From IMG/VR virus record IMGVR_UViG_3300034283_001919, positions 40,068-104,067 of that record: a stretch of 64,000 nt of DNA; one strand, 5' to 3'. Source of the stretch: a virus. Below are positions 30,370-40,471 of this stretch, piece after piece. The notes below the pieces were generated by a model. It searched no databases. It had not been told where the DNA came from and was given only the letters and a program-made list of their open reading frames with translations. Positions within the stretch are counted from its first letter, which is position 1. Each line of letters opens with the position of its first letter. The position numbers and the translations under genes were made by a program.

Positions 30370-30681
30370 ATGGCCTTTCTAGGTGGAATGGCTGGACGAG
30401 TAGGTTCAGCTGGAAGGATGATGGGATCTGGAGCGAAAAAATTCTCTGGATATGGCCCACAATTAAAAAAAGGTGTAGGCAGCATAGGGCTACATGGATC
30501 ATACGCTTATAAAAACGGTTTTAGTACTATGGGCAAAATGAGAATGGGTGCAGCAGCCGGCGGTGCAATAGGAATGTCATTAAGAGACAATCAAAAAAGA
30601 GGTGGATATAATCCAAGATCCTCTGCAACTGGCGGGTTGCAACCAAAATCATCAGGTGGAATGGGAGTAGGCGAATTCTAA
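30370..30681 (+). CDS. Gly-rich protein related to its upstream neighbour (103 aa)
   Basis: MAFLGGMAGRVGSAGRMMGS resembles the start of the preceding protein (GGMVGRVAG). It also contains a short Gly/Ala-rich helix (GAAAGGAIGMSL) and a basic C-terminus. A GAGAGACTA segment precedes the ATG. The pair may have arisen by duplication. Confidence 0.6.
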   Translation: MAFLGGMAGRVGSAGRMMGSGAKKFSGYGPQLKKGVGSIGLHGSYAYKNGFSTMGKMRMGAAAGGAIGMSLRDNQKRGGYNPRSSATGGLQPKSSGGMGVGEF

Positions 30682-30726
30682 CTTGATATAAAATTTTATA
30701 ATAATAATGTATTGGAGATATGTAAG

Positions 30727-31140
30727 ATGAATGATTGGAAGAATTATATTGATTTAAATGGTAACTTTGAATTACCTAATTTTTTATATAAGACAATAAA
30801 TGAATTAATGAAACAAGCTTTAGATATGGGGACTCTCCTTTCTGACGATCAGTATAAGTTGAGAGCATATAAAGAACAGACTAAAAAGTTATTTAAGAAT
30901 AAATGGTTTTCTATAGCTGAGTCTTTAGAATTTTTTGGTCTAATAGAAGAATGTATCTGTAAATCCTCATACAGAGAAAGCTATTGTGACGCTTGCAAAG
31001 GTGCAAGATATGTAATAAGCGCAACTCTTTCTCCAGACGAAATGAGAGAAGTTGGAGTATTTTTTAACGCAGCCCAAGATGCTCAAGCAATAAGTAAGAT
31101 TCAAAAAAGTTTGATTCAAGCACTAAATGAAATGTCCTAG
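30727..31140 (+). CDS. hypothetical helical protein with zinc-knuckle (137 aa)
   Basis: The ATG at 30727 (MNDWKNYIDLNGNFELPNFL) follows GGAGATATGTAAG and is preferred to a TTG at 30712. Residues about 78-94 (CICKSSYRESYCDACKGA) hold four Cys in a zinc-binding arrangement. The rest is helical. Its stop overlaps the next gene. Confidence 0.65.
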   Translation: MNDWKNYIDLNGNFELPNFLYKTINELMKQALDMGTLLSDDQYKLRAYKEQTKKLFKNKWFSIAESLEFFGLIEECICKSSYRESYCDACKGARYVISATLSPDEMREVGVFFNAAQDAQAISKIQKSLIQALNEMS

Positions 31141-31312
31141 GTGCCTATATAAAACTGAAGTAGTTTCAGAATATTACGATTATAATATACAGGTATTGGT
31201 AAGAGATACATATTGTTCTAATTGTAAGAGTGTTCTAATAGAAAAATTTTACGAAGATAAAAGATATAATAGCGATTGGATAGACTTAAATGTCGGAAAT
31301 AGAAAAGATTGA
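31127..31312 (+). CDS. small zinc-ribbon protein (61 aa)
   Basis: MKCPRCLYKTEVVSEYYDYN with later YCSNCKSVL forms a classic two-knuckle zinc ribbon (CPRC, CSNC). It overlaps both neighbours, so the three genes are translationally linked. Confidence 0.65.
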   Translation: MKCPRCLYKTEVVSEYYDYNIQVLVRDTYCSNCKSVLIEKFYEDKRYNSDWIDLNVGNRKD

Positions 31313-32021
31313 CCAAAAGAATAACTTCATAAAAAGTTTTGAGTCATTAAGACCAGACTTGTTTTTTCCTGAAGAATGGGATCAGTCTCAAGTAGATAAG
31401 GCAACAGAATTAATTAGACCACAGAGAACTAAAAACGCCATGTTTTCTTCTATACCAATGAGTTGTCAGTCTAGCAAATGCGTCTACGCCTCAACATGTC
31501 CATTATACGCAGAGAATCTTGCCCCACATGGGAAGCCATGTCCAATAGAGATGTCTATGGTTTCTCAGTTCACTTCTGAATACATGCATCAATTGGATGT
31601 TAGTCCAGACAATTTAGTCGAAGTTTCTATGGTTAGAGACCTTGTGGATCAAGAAGTTCAATATCTTCGTAAAACAAAACTGCTTGCTAAAGAACATTTC
31701 ATTCAAGAAAATATTGTTGGAATTGACCCTAATAGTGGTGAGCCAATTCTCAAAAAAGAATTGCACCTTGCAGTTGAATTAGAAGATCGTTTGCACAAGA
31801 GAAGAAAAGATCTTCGTAATCAATTACTGGCAACACGTGAAGCTAGAGCAAAAGTCGGACAAGTTCAACTTGATACTGCTCAAGCTATATCTGAAATAAT
31901 TCAAAAAGTTAAAAATGTTGAAACGGAAAGAAATAAGATTCTTAGACAAAAACTTGGTACCTATGAGATCGATGATTACATTGTAGATTCTGAATCCTCG
32001 GGAGAAAAAGAAAGTGGCTAA
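31290..32021 (+). CDS. hypothetical protein with Cys motif and long helices (243 aa)
   Basis: Residues about 50-80 contain four Cys (SCQSSKCVYASTCPLYAENL, then KPCPIEM) that could hold zinc or an iron-sulfur cluster. The C-terminal two thirds are charged helices (LEDRLHKRRKDLRNQLLATR). Its place upstream of late genes would suit a small terminase or regulator, but no small-terminase signature is certain. Confidence 0.6.
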   Translation: MSEIEKIDQKNNFIKSFESLRPDLFFPEEWDQSQVDKATELIRPQRTKNAMFSSIPMSCQSSKCVYASTCPLYAENLAPHGKPCPIEMSMVSQFTSEYMHQLDVSPDNLVEVSMVRDLVDQEVQYLRKTKLLAKEHFIQENIVGIDPNSGEPILKKELHLAVELEDRLHKRRKDLRNQLLATREARAKVGQVQLDTAQAISEIIQKVKNVETERNKILRQKLGTYEIDDYIVDSESSGEKESG

Positions 32022-35000
32022 GATACTACCAAGGCAGACTATACCAGAACAAGAAATAAATGCTGCTAGGCTATCAAGACGAAGCGGATCAATTCCGATA
32101 GTTCCTCAATCTAGTTTTATTACTCCACAAGATATAAATAGAATATATAACACAGAAGACTCAGATCCATTTATCTATGGCGTCGAAAGATACTTTACTT
32201 CACTAAGAAAAGTTACTAACACTTACATGGAAACGTTAGAAGATCCAGATAGTCTAAGTCTAAGTGGTCAAAGAATGTTACGGAGAATCTCCAACAGCTG
32301 AGTTACGATGGAGAAAAGGGTTAAAAGCCACAAGTGCGAGACTAGATCTAACTGATTTAAATTACAAGGCAAGACAACCTATTTATGAGATGTTTGCCCA
32401 AAACACTATAAATATGCCAGAGATAGTAGAACGATTGGGTACTCCGGGAATATCATTACCAACTTCAAGCCCATATAACACATTTGGTAGATACTTTATT
32501 GACCCTCAATTACAAGCAGGTCAACGGAATTCATCCAGCCCTAATGTCATTGATGAGAACTTCAGTTAACACTAGAATGACTGGTGGAAACTTAAGTGAT
32601 GCAATTAGTATAGGAAAAACTCAATTACCATCTTTCCAAGAAGCATATGAAATGTATTCGCAAACAGCTAGATGGATAGCACCATTAGTCGATACCGATG
32701 GTAGACTAATTAATGCCGATGGTACGCTATTGGAAATTGGAGATAGGGTTGTAACTAATCCATTACAAAGAGGTCTTAACTTATACGGAGTTAGATTGCC
32801 GGGCCAATCAATTAGACAGGGTATAGAATCATCTACTGCAGAACAAGCAATGGCTGGTGTTTCTAGTCACGAAGAACTGATTAGAAAAATGGGGATGTAT
32901 GACATATTGCCTGGTCAAGAATATAATATTTATACATTAGACATTGAAACTACAGGACTTCATCCATTATCTCAAACAAGAGAAATTTCTGTATTGCATA
33001 GAAAAGCAATAACCGATATCCACGGAAATACTACATATACTCAAGATATAGATCCTTCTAATGTTACAACTTTTAATATCAAAACAAACAAAATGGATGC
33101 CGGAGCAACTTACGAAACAGTAGGTGGAGTAGAAAGACCAGTTCCTTTATCAGAAACCGCTTTTATGCAATCCGAAGCAAGAGAAATGGTAGATCATGTT
33201 GACGAATTTGGCACTGTTACAAAAAAATTAAAAAATCCAATATACAGTTTCTTAGAAGAAGGTGGAGATGACGCAGAAACTGCAATTAGAGAAGCTTTTA
33301 CAATGATAATGGGTAAAGGCGAAAATGCAAATGGTCTTCCAACTAGATTTTCTCTTCATAACAACAGTTTTGACATTGACTTTATGGTAAGAAACGTATT
33401 ACCCATGGCTAAAAATCCAGAAACAATAAAAGTTCTTAGAGAGTTTGCAGAGAGAAGAGCTAACGATCCACATTTTGTTGTTGATACATTACATAGCGTT
33501 ACTGTAACAATGATGAAACAAGTAAATGATCAAAAAAATATACTTGAAAGAGTTGGTGGAGTAAATCAAGAACATGTAAATAAGTTTTTAACAAATTCCC
33601 TTATAGATAGATCTCTAATGGAAAAAGCTGAATTTACAGGGCAAGGTGCTACTGTTAGTTCTGTAGAAAATACTATTTTAAATACAAATCTATTATCAAT
33701 CATAGAAGAAGATGCGATTAATAATCCAAGTCTTTTAAAAGCTCTAGAAAAAGGTACGCACACAGGTAAAGTGGACGTAGTAATGCAGGGCTATATAGAA
33801 AAAGCAATAGTAGAAGATAGATTAAGAATTCAAAGAACCTTAACAGAAGAACAAGTTATAAACATGGTTAAATCTGCAGGGTTAGACGAAGAACTTGGTC
33901 GTCAAGCATTTAGGGGATTAGACGAAGCGGGTTTTGTTAGAAAAAAAGGTTTCAGTGCATTTGAGCAACATTTTAGAAGAAAAGCAACTAGAAGTAGTGC
34001 GCTTACTTTGACTACTAATGTTAAAGACGTAAATCTATTAAGTGAAACTGGCTATAAATATTTAGCAGATACTGAAGAGGGAATTAGAAGAGTATCGCTT
34101 GATTTAGAAGGAAGCATAGCCCAAGATCAAATGAGAGCATTAGGTCTCTCTGAAGATGATATCTCTAGGTTTGGAGATGATTTTCAGGGAAGATTAAGAT
34201 TTGGTAAAGATAAGTTTTATATAACTAATCTTCCAGAAGGAACTACTCTTCCATCTGATTTTCAAACAAAAGCTCGATCACTTATAAGAGACACTTTAGC
34301 GAATGCAAGAACAGGACTAGAAGAAGATCTCATAGAAATTGCACCTGGTATTGCTCCAATAAAAACTAACATGGCTAACAACATGCTGGATATAAGAATG
34401 ACCAACATGGAGCATACTGAATTAACACAAATGAGCGCAGCAAGACAAGCTAGAAACTTACCTGGGCTACCATTTAATCCAAATACTGATCAAGATCAAT
34501 TAATAGAATCTCTTACTCACACTTCTACGAATTATAGAGAAGCAGGAATACCTCTTTCAAAGACAGTTCATTATGGAGACATACTAGAAGATGGTACGGA
34601 AAGAATTTCTCACTATGCGCAAAGAATGCAAGAGCTAGGTTTGCCCTATGCTGATATATCTCCAGTTTCTAGAGTTTCTGCGGTAGAAACTTCAAGGGCA
34701 ACTTCCGACATTGGAGCAACACTATTTAGGCAACATGCTGGAAAGATATCCGGAGAAGAAGCAAGAACTGCTAGAAATATAGCAGAACACATTGAACTGT
34801 TAGAGGAATTTGGACAAACATACGCTGTTGGACAAGGAAGAGAACTTGAATTTGGAATGATAGAGGAAACAACATTTAATAAAAAACCTTATTCAAGAAT
34901 TCCATTAGAAGGTGTTGAAAAATCTGGTTCAAACTTTATTATTCCATCTAATATTTTAGGGAAACTAGAAGTAGATCAAATTGATAATTTAGGTGAAAAA

Positions 35001-36128
35001 ACTGGAAAAAGAATTCTTATTGGTAGTCCAGAATATCTAGAACAGGCAAATCATACTGTTCACTATTCCCTTCCTAGTGGTCCTCAAAATGAGAATGTTG
35101 TTAACTTAAGATTCAATCATGGTTTTTCACAAATAGAAGATGAGGCAGTAGCGGAATCGCAAGATCTAGTTAGGCAAGCCCTTAGGCATATTACAACAGA
35201 TATACCAATTGAAAATGACATGTCAATTCATCCTATTAATCAAATTACTGAAAGCATAAAAGCTTCTGGTATAGATGTAAATAGTAAACAGGTTAGTCAG
35301 ATGGTGACAGGAGGTGACGACCTAGTCATACCACAGGGTGCAAGAGGAGCTTACGAATCAATAGTAGAACAACTTGGCAGAACCTTAAGAGAAAGAGGAA
35401 TCATAAGCTTTACCGTAAAGGGAGAAGCAGGAGGAAGATTAAAGCAAGCGTTACAACACACTATGCCAGAAATATTCTTTGGACAAAACACTGACGTAGA
35501 AGCAATGAAGAACCCAATGAGAATTAATCAAGTTTTTGGTGGAGAAGACATGCTAGGAGTAGCATTGTCACCAATGAGAAACCAAGAGGCAGCGGTTGGA
35601 GTAGAAGCATTAGAAAGAATTGGATTAGAAGCAGTAGAAGGCGCGTCTGGTGCAGAAAGAGCTGCTCAATTAGCTGGTCGTGCAGCAGACGAGGAAGCGA
35701 TAAGAGGACTTGGAGCAACTGCTAATGTATTAGCAGACGATTCTAAATTAGTATCAAACTTAAGAATTAGTAAGGCTAAAGAAATAGGTGATAAGTTTCA
35801 ACCATTTGCCATTAGGGCTAAACAAATGTATGGGGACAATAGAGGTAAAGTGGCAATTGGAGCAGCAGTAATTGGTACTGCATTAATTGCAAGACATTTC
35901 TCTAAAAAACATAGAGAAAATCAGCAATATGAAAGTACTATGATGATGTCTGAGCCAGAACAGGGTCAAAGACCATATGGTGCACAAGAGGCGTTGTTAG
36001 CCCCTAAGGCTCCACAGTCGAACTCAGACCCACTGGCAACAGCTGGAGTTGTTGGTAATTTAGATCGCAGAAAAGTAGGGCATACAAATATGAGTCCACA
36101 AAAAAACGCCCATTTATTTAGAGGATAA
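32014..36128 (+). CDS. giant DEDD-exonuclease-like protein, read through two CGGA +1 sites
   Basis: The first frame starts at a GTG (32014) and would stop at 32299. Removing the C of CGGA at 32281 and of CGGA at 32525 joins three frames into 1370 residues. An exonuclease domain of the DnaQ/DEDD type is seen downstream of the second site (TLDIETTGLHPLSQTREISV; then SLHNNSFDIDFM and, further on, a C-terminal acidic region). The remaining 1000 residues are unknown, largely helical. They end with a Gly-zipper helix (GKVAIGAAVIGTALIARHF) and a basic tail. It may be a virion-associated nuclease. The two frame changes are direct observations; the recoding interpretation is inference. Confidence 0.75.
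32281..32284 (+). other. CGGA +1 recoding site 1
   Basis: The in-frame codons are TTA CGG AGA. Frame 0 ends in TGA six codons after CGG. Reading CGGA as one unit continues GAA TCT CCA ACA into the next open frame (residue 90 of the giant exonuclease-like protein). Confidence 0.8.
32525..32528 (+). other. CGGA +1 recoding site 2
   Basis: The in-frame codons are CAA CGG AAT. Frame 0 ends in TAA fourteen codons later. Reading CGGA as one unit continues ATT CAT CCA GCC into the long frame that ends at 36128 (about residue 171). Confidence 0.8.
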
Positions 36129-36133
36129 AACAG

Positions 36134-36967
36134 ATGCCATCATTTGGAAACATCTTAAACAGAGTTGGACAAGAGGTAAGATCCAGTAGAGCTGCAGGAT
36201 ACTTTAGTCAAGAGACGGCACGTGTAGGAGGTTTCTTTAATAGGGTAGGAAATTCTGCATCTTCTCGTGCTAGTGCGGTTGCACAAGGGGCAGGGCAGTA
36301 TGCTAATAACGCTTCACCTTTAACTAGGGGAGCAAGTGCAGTAGCATCAAAGGCACCGGGTGTGGGTAAAAGTTTATATAAAGCAGCTACATCTTCATTT
36401 GGTACAAAGGCAATAATTGGAGGAGCAGCAGCAGTAGGAATGTACAACGTTGCAGCTCGTCCAGCAATGGACGCAGCAATGGACGTTGCGTTTGACAACC
36501 CAGACGCTGATAAAGAATTTACAGGTGGAAAATTAAGTCCATTAATTTTTGGTGGCGGAGCAATTGGTGGAGCTGCAAGTGGAGCAAAGCTTTTAAGCCC
36601 ACAGTACGCAGATGATTATGCAATTCCATTGAATCCAGGAGCAGGTGTAACTGCTGGTGCAGCAATAGGAGCTGGAATTGGTGGACTAATTACTAGAAGC
36701 GCAAAAGGTGCAGCTGTAGGTGGGTTAATGGGTGGTGGAGCAGCTACAGCCGGATATGTTAGAACAGGGAAACACAGAGGCGACAAAGCTATTAAGACTG
36801 CATATAGTGGAAGTAGAAGACTAGATCCTAACACCTTAGAACACAATTGGGACCAAGGTCCATCGGACCCAAGAGAAGCTTATCGTAATTCTTCTGGAAG
36901 AATATCTCAACAAATGAATAGTTCTGGAGACATAGTTCTCGGAATGCACAACTTGAGAAGAGGATAG
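36134..36967 (+). CDS. Gly/Ala-rich protein, possible internal virion protein (277 aa)
   Basis: The 277-residue protein is rich in Gly and Ala with several Gly-zipper helices (IIGGAAAVGMYNVAARPAMD, GGGAIGGAASGAKLL, GAAIGAGIGGLITR). A basic N-terminus full of Arg/Ser precedes them. Repeated zippers suggest insertion into membranes or tight helical packing. It lies between the exonuclease-like and 542-residue genes. Confidence 0.65.
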   Translation: MPSFGNILNRVGQEVRSSRAAGYFSQETARVGGFFNRVGNSASSRASAVAQGAGQYANNASPLTRGASAVASKAPGVGKSLYKAATSSFGTKAIIGGAAAVGMYNVAARPAMDAAMDVAFDNPDADKEFTGGKLSPLIFGGGAIGGAASGAKLLSPQYADDYAIPLNPGAGVTAGAAIGAGIGGLITRSAKGAAVGGLMGGGAATAGYVRTGKHRGDKAIKTAYSGSRRLDPNTLEHNWDQGPSDPREAYRNSSGRISQQMNSSGDIVLGMHNLRRG

Positions 36968-36968
36968 A

Positions 36969-38597
36969 ATGATAGGCGACCAGAATACAAAAATGGTAGC
37001 AGCTCAAGAAGCAGCAGCAATAGGTGGATTCCCCGGTGCAATGACGCAAGCTATGTCTATGCTTCCAACGCCTATGGCAATGGCTGGGTTTAATAACTTT
37101 CGCTATCAACAAACAATGCTTAAAGGTGGCTTTTATGACGACAAGCTCACCAGTAGGGGTAAATTTGGAACAGCAATAGGTAGAGATAAGTTTAGAATAT
37201 ATAAAGATGCAGGCTCTATGAAGCCTACTGATCTTTCGCATAGATCTTTTGCTTTTGGTTCAAAGTTTGGAAAAGAAACAACAAGAGGCAGCAGAATGCT
37301 TGCCAGATCAGCAGAAGGAGTCCGTGGAACACCTGGCATGGCTGGTGGTTTTAGGGCGAACTATGCCAATCCATTGCACATGCTTTCAGGAAGAATGCAC
37401 AGTACTTCAGTATTTAGCGCTGGAGCTCATTCTAACTTTTACGCACCTGTTCAAGGTGGGTTTATGTCTACGACTGGAAACGCAATAGTCAATGGAAGTA
37501 GAGCTGTAAATAGGTTTGCTAGAGGCGGATCATTAAGAAAGCCTGCGGGAGAAGCACCAGGTAATTATTTCAACGGAGGAATGATAGGTAGACTTGGTGC
37601 TGTAGCAAGAGCTGAAAAGATGTCACCTCGTAAATTGACAAAAATGGATAGAAATTTATCTAGAGTCATGGTTCAAAACAATGCATCTTTGGGCAGTGTC
37701 ATAAAAGCTAATGGCTCTATAAGTGCAGCTAGACTGGGAGCAGACACTGGTCATTTGATCGGAATGGGTGGATCAACTCCAGCGGAAAGAATTGCAGTTG
37801 GAAGGTCTATGGCGACAAGTAACACTGGTCAAATTGGAGCCTATAGATCTTTAATGGGCATGGAAGGCGCAGCACCAGTAACAAATGGTATGAGACGTTA
37901 TGCCACAACTGAAGGAATGACAGGAAAGTATACAAAATCATTTACTCAAAATCTTTTGACCTCTGGTGGTGGAATAGAGATGAGAACGTTGAATGGCACA
38001 GTTGGTAGAACAGCAGCTTTTGGTGTTGAAAATATTGCCATGACAGAAGCAGCTGAAAAGATGATTAGGCCTTTAGCTGGGGCCTTGGAAGCTAATCCGG
38101 CTTTAATGAATAGGGCTCTTGGCAGAGGAGTAACTGGAGGCACCCATCTAGCATCTTCACTTGCTCCTGAAATGGTCTCTGCAAGAGCAGGATTAATGGC
38201 TACTCAGATATCAGATCAAGGTATAATAAAGACCCTTGGAGTTAAGGGCGCAGCACAGGCTGCAAAAGCTGGAGGTGCAAGAGTTGGAATGGCAGTTGCT
38301 GGTGAGGCATTATTAGCTGCTATTCCTGGAGTGAACCTTGTGTTTGCAGCAGATTTAGCGTATAATTTAGCTAAACTAGCTGGTGCCGGCGTTAAAGCTG
38401 GTATAAATTTTGGAAAAGATGGAATGAAGTCTATGACTGGAACTATGAATAATGGTTTATTTGGTGCAGGTTATAAAGATAACGAAGTAGCAGCTACATC
38501 CAGGGCAAGAGGTGTATCTGCCATTCAGAACAGTAGACTAAACGCAAGGTCTCTTTTGGGTTCAGAAGGTGCAATGATGCACGCCCACTTTGGATAA
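36969..38597 (+). CDS. Gly/Ala/Met-rich protein (542 aa), probably structural
   Basis: The protein begins MIGDQNTKMVAAQEAAAIGG. It is rich in Gly, Ala, Met and Arg with repeats of short sequence such as RGSRMLARSAEG. A hydrophobic segment lies near the C-terminus (AGEALLAAIPGVNLVFAADL). No family is recognised. Its position directly before terminase and its composition suggest a virion component. Confidence 0.65.
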   Translation: MIGDQNTKMVAAQEAAAIGGFPGAMTQAMSMLPTPMAMAGFNNFRYQQTMLKGGFYDDKLTSRGKFGTAIGRDKFRIYKDAGSMKPTDLSHRSFAFGSKFGKETTRGSRMLARSAEGVRGTPGMAGGFRANYANPLHMLSGRMHSTSVFSAGAHSNFYAPVQGGFMSTTGNAIVNGSRAVNRFARGGSLRKPAGEAPGNYFNGGMIGRLGAVARAEKMSPRKLTKMDRNLSRVMVQNNASLGSVIKANGSISAARLGADTGHLIGMGGSTPAERIAVGRSMATSNTGQIGAYRSLMGMEGAAPVTNGMRRYATTEGMTGKYTKSFTQNLLTSGGGIEMRTLNGTVGRTAAFGVENIAMTEAAEKMIRPLAGALEANPALMNRALGRGVTGGTHLASSLAPEMVSARAGLMATQISDQGIIKTLGVKGAAQAAKAGGARVGMAVAGEALLAAIPGVNLVFAADLAYNLAKLAGAGVKAGINFGKDGMKSMTGTMNNGLFGAGYKDNEVAATSRARGVSAIQNSRLNARSLLGSEGAMMHAHFG

Positions 38598-38599
38598 AT

Positions 38600-40463
38600 A
38601 TGTCAAATACAACTACTAGATTTAGAGAAAAATTAGAGAATCTTTCAAGAGAAGATTTACTTGAAATTATTCAAGAGCAAAACCCTGAAACAATTAAACA
38701 AATAAAAAGAATTGAATGGGTATTTGAAAACAAATTAAGCCATCTTGCTTGGAATGATGGAACTCCAGTAACAGAGAGACCTTTAACTATAAAAGAACTT
38801 GCCCTGTTAGTTGATGAGCCTTTTGAAATAGATAGAGAATTATTAGATATTGGTGTTTCCGCAGAACAACAAAGGCAGATACACATAGCTAAAGACCCAT
38901 GCAGATGGGCAAAGCATTTCCTGAATGCTGAGACCAGAGTTTATCAAACGCTAATATTAAGAGATCCAGGACTAAGAAAGGTACTTAGAGCAGGTCGTCG
39001 TTTAGGTAAGACTTTTAGTATGGCTATTTACTTGCTTCATTATAGCTATACTCATACCGATGGTCGCTCATTGGTTATTGCGCCAATGAAAACTCAAGTT
39101 GAATTAATCTATCAAGAAATATTAAGATTATCTTCTAAGAGTGATATTGTAACTAATTCTATAACTAGAAAAGTAACATCTCCTCAATTCATGATTCAGT
39201 TTTCTAATGGATCAACTATTCGATTCTTTACTTCTGGCATGAGATCTGGACGGAAAGTCTGACGTAGCTCGTGGTCAGGAAGCCCATCTAATTGTTTTGG
39301 ACGAAATGGATTATATGAATCCAGACGACCTCGATGCGTTATATGCCATGTTGCAGAAAACCGCAGAAGATCAACCAGATAAAGTTCTCATTGGAGCTTC
39401 TACTCCAACTGGTAGAAGAGAGAGATTCTGGGATTGGTGTAGGAACGAAAGATTCAAAGAATTCTGGTATCCTTCGTATTGCAACCCATACTTCACTAAA
39501 GATCAAGAAGACGAATTTAGAGAAGAATATTCTGAATCTGGTTACAGGCATGAAATTGAAGCTGACTGGGGTGAAGACTCTGAAGGCGTATATCCTAGAA
39601 AATATGTAGATAGAGCTTTCGTTGAACCAGGGTGGAATTATATTCCAGAGATACAGTCTGCAAGGAGCTTCTACTCGGTTGGAGTGGATTGGGACAAGTA
39701 TGGTGCCGGAACCAATATAGTCGTCTTAGAAGCGTGCTCAGAGGCCTATGAGGACGAAAGATTTAGAGGTAAGGTCAGAGTAGTGTACAGAGAAGAGATT
39801 GCTAAGTCTGAATACACCTTAACCAACGCCGTTAATAGAATCGTAGAACTAAATCATTCTTTTAGCCCAAAGTTTATATATGTTGACAGAGGATATGGTG
39901 AAGTTCAAGTAGAACTGCTTCACAAGTATGGGATGGAAAATCCTCAATCTAATCTTAGGGAAAAAGTAAAAGGAGTTGCGTTTAGTGAATCTATAGAAAT
40001 TAGGGATCCTTACACTAAGCTTCCTACCAAAAAAGAAATCAAACCTTACATGGTCGATAACCTTAGGCAATATCTTGAAAGAGAACAAATTCTATTCTCC
40101 TCTTTTGATGAAGAACTTTATACCCAGTTAATATCTTATGTGGTAGTTAGAACTACTCAGTCTGGAAGACCAGTCTTTGAGGCAGGTGGTTCAGCGGTAG
40201 ATCATGCACACGATGCTTTGATGCTAGCCCTTCTCGCAATAACTCAAAACTTTGGTGAATTTAGCAAGATTAAATCAGCAACAAATACAACTACATTTTC
40301 TAATACATTTTTTATGCCAAAGCAAAAGAATGAGGAAGACAGTGATAGTGAAAAAGAATCTGGATACGGAAAGCATTTCTTGGACACAAATAGAACACAG
40401 GGATTAAAAGCTGGAAGATCTAGAAAAAGTGGATCTAGACAAAATACCAGGAAGATGTTCTAA
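38600..40463 (+). CDS. terL: terminase large subunit, read through one CGGA +1 site
   Basis: Without a frame change the product stops after 220 residues, within the ATPase domain. With CGGA at 39251 read as one unit it is 620 residues. Walker A is AGRRLGKT (131-138). Walker B, LIVLDEMD (230-237), lies just past the shift. The coupling motif is ASTPTGRRE. Nuclease acidic motifs are SVGVDWDKYG, IYVDRGYG and VDHAHDALM. It is the ATP-driven DNA packaging motor and nuclease. Since Walker B and the nuclease lie after the shift, an unshifted product would be inactive. Confidence 0.92.
39251..39254 (+). other. CGGA +1 recoding site 3 (terminase)
   Basis: The in-frame codons are GGA CGG AAA with TGA two codons later. 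Reading CGGA as one unit gives SG-X-KSDVARGQEAHLIVLDE, a normal terminase Walker B context. X is residue 218. Confidence 0.85.
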
Positions 40464-40471
40464 GGGTAATT

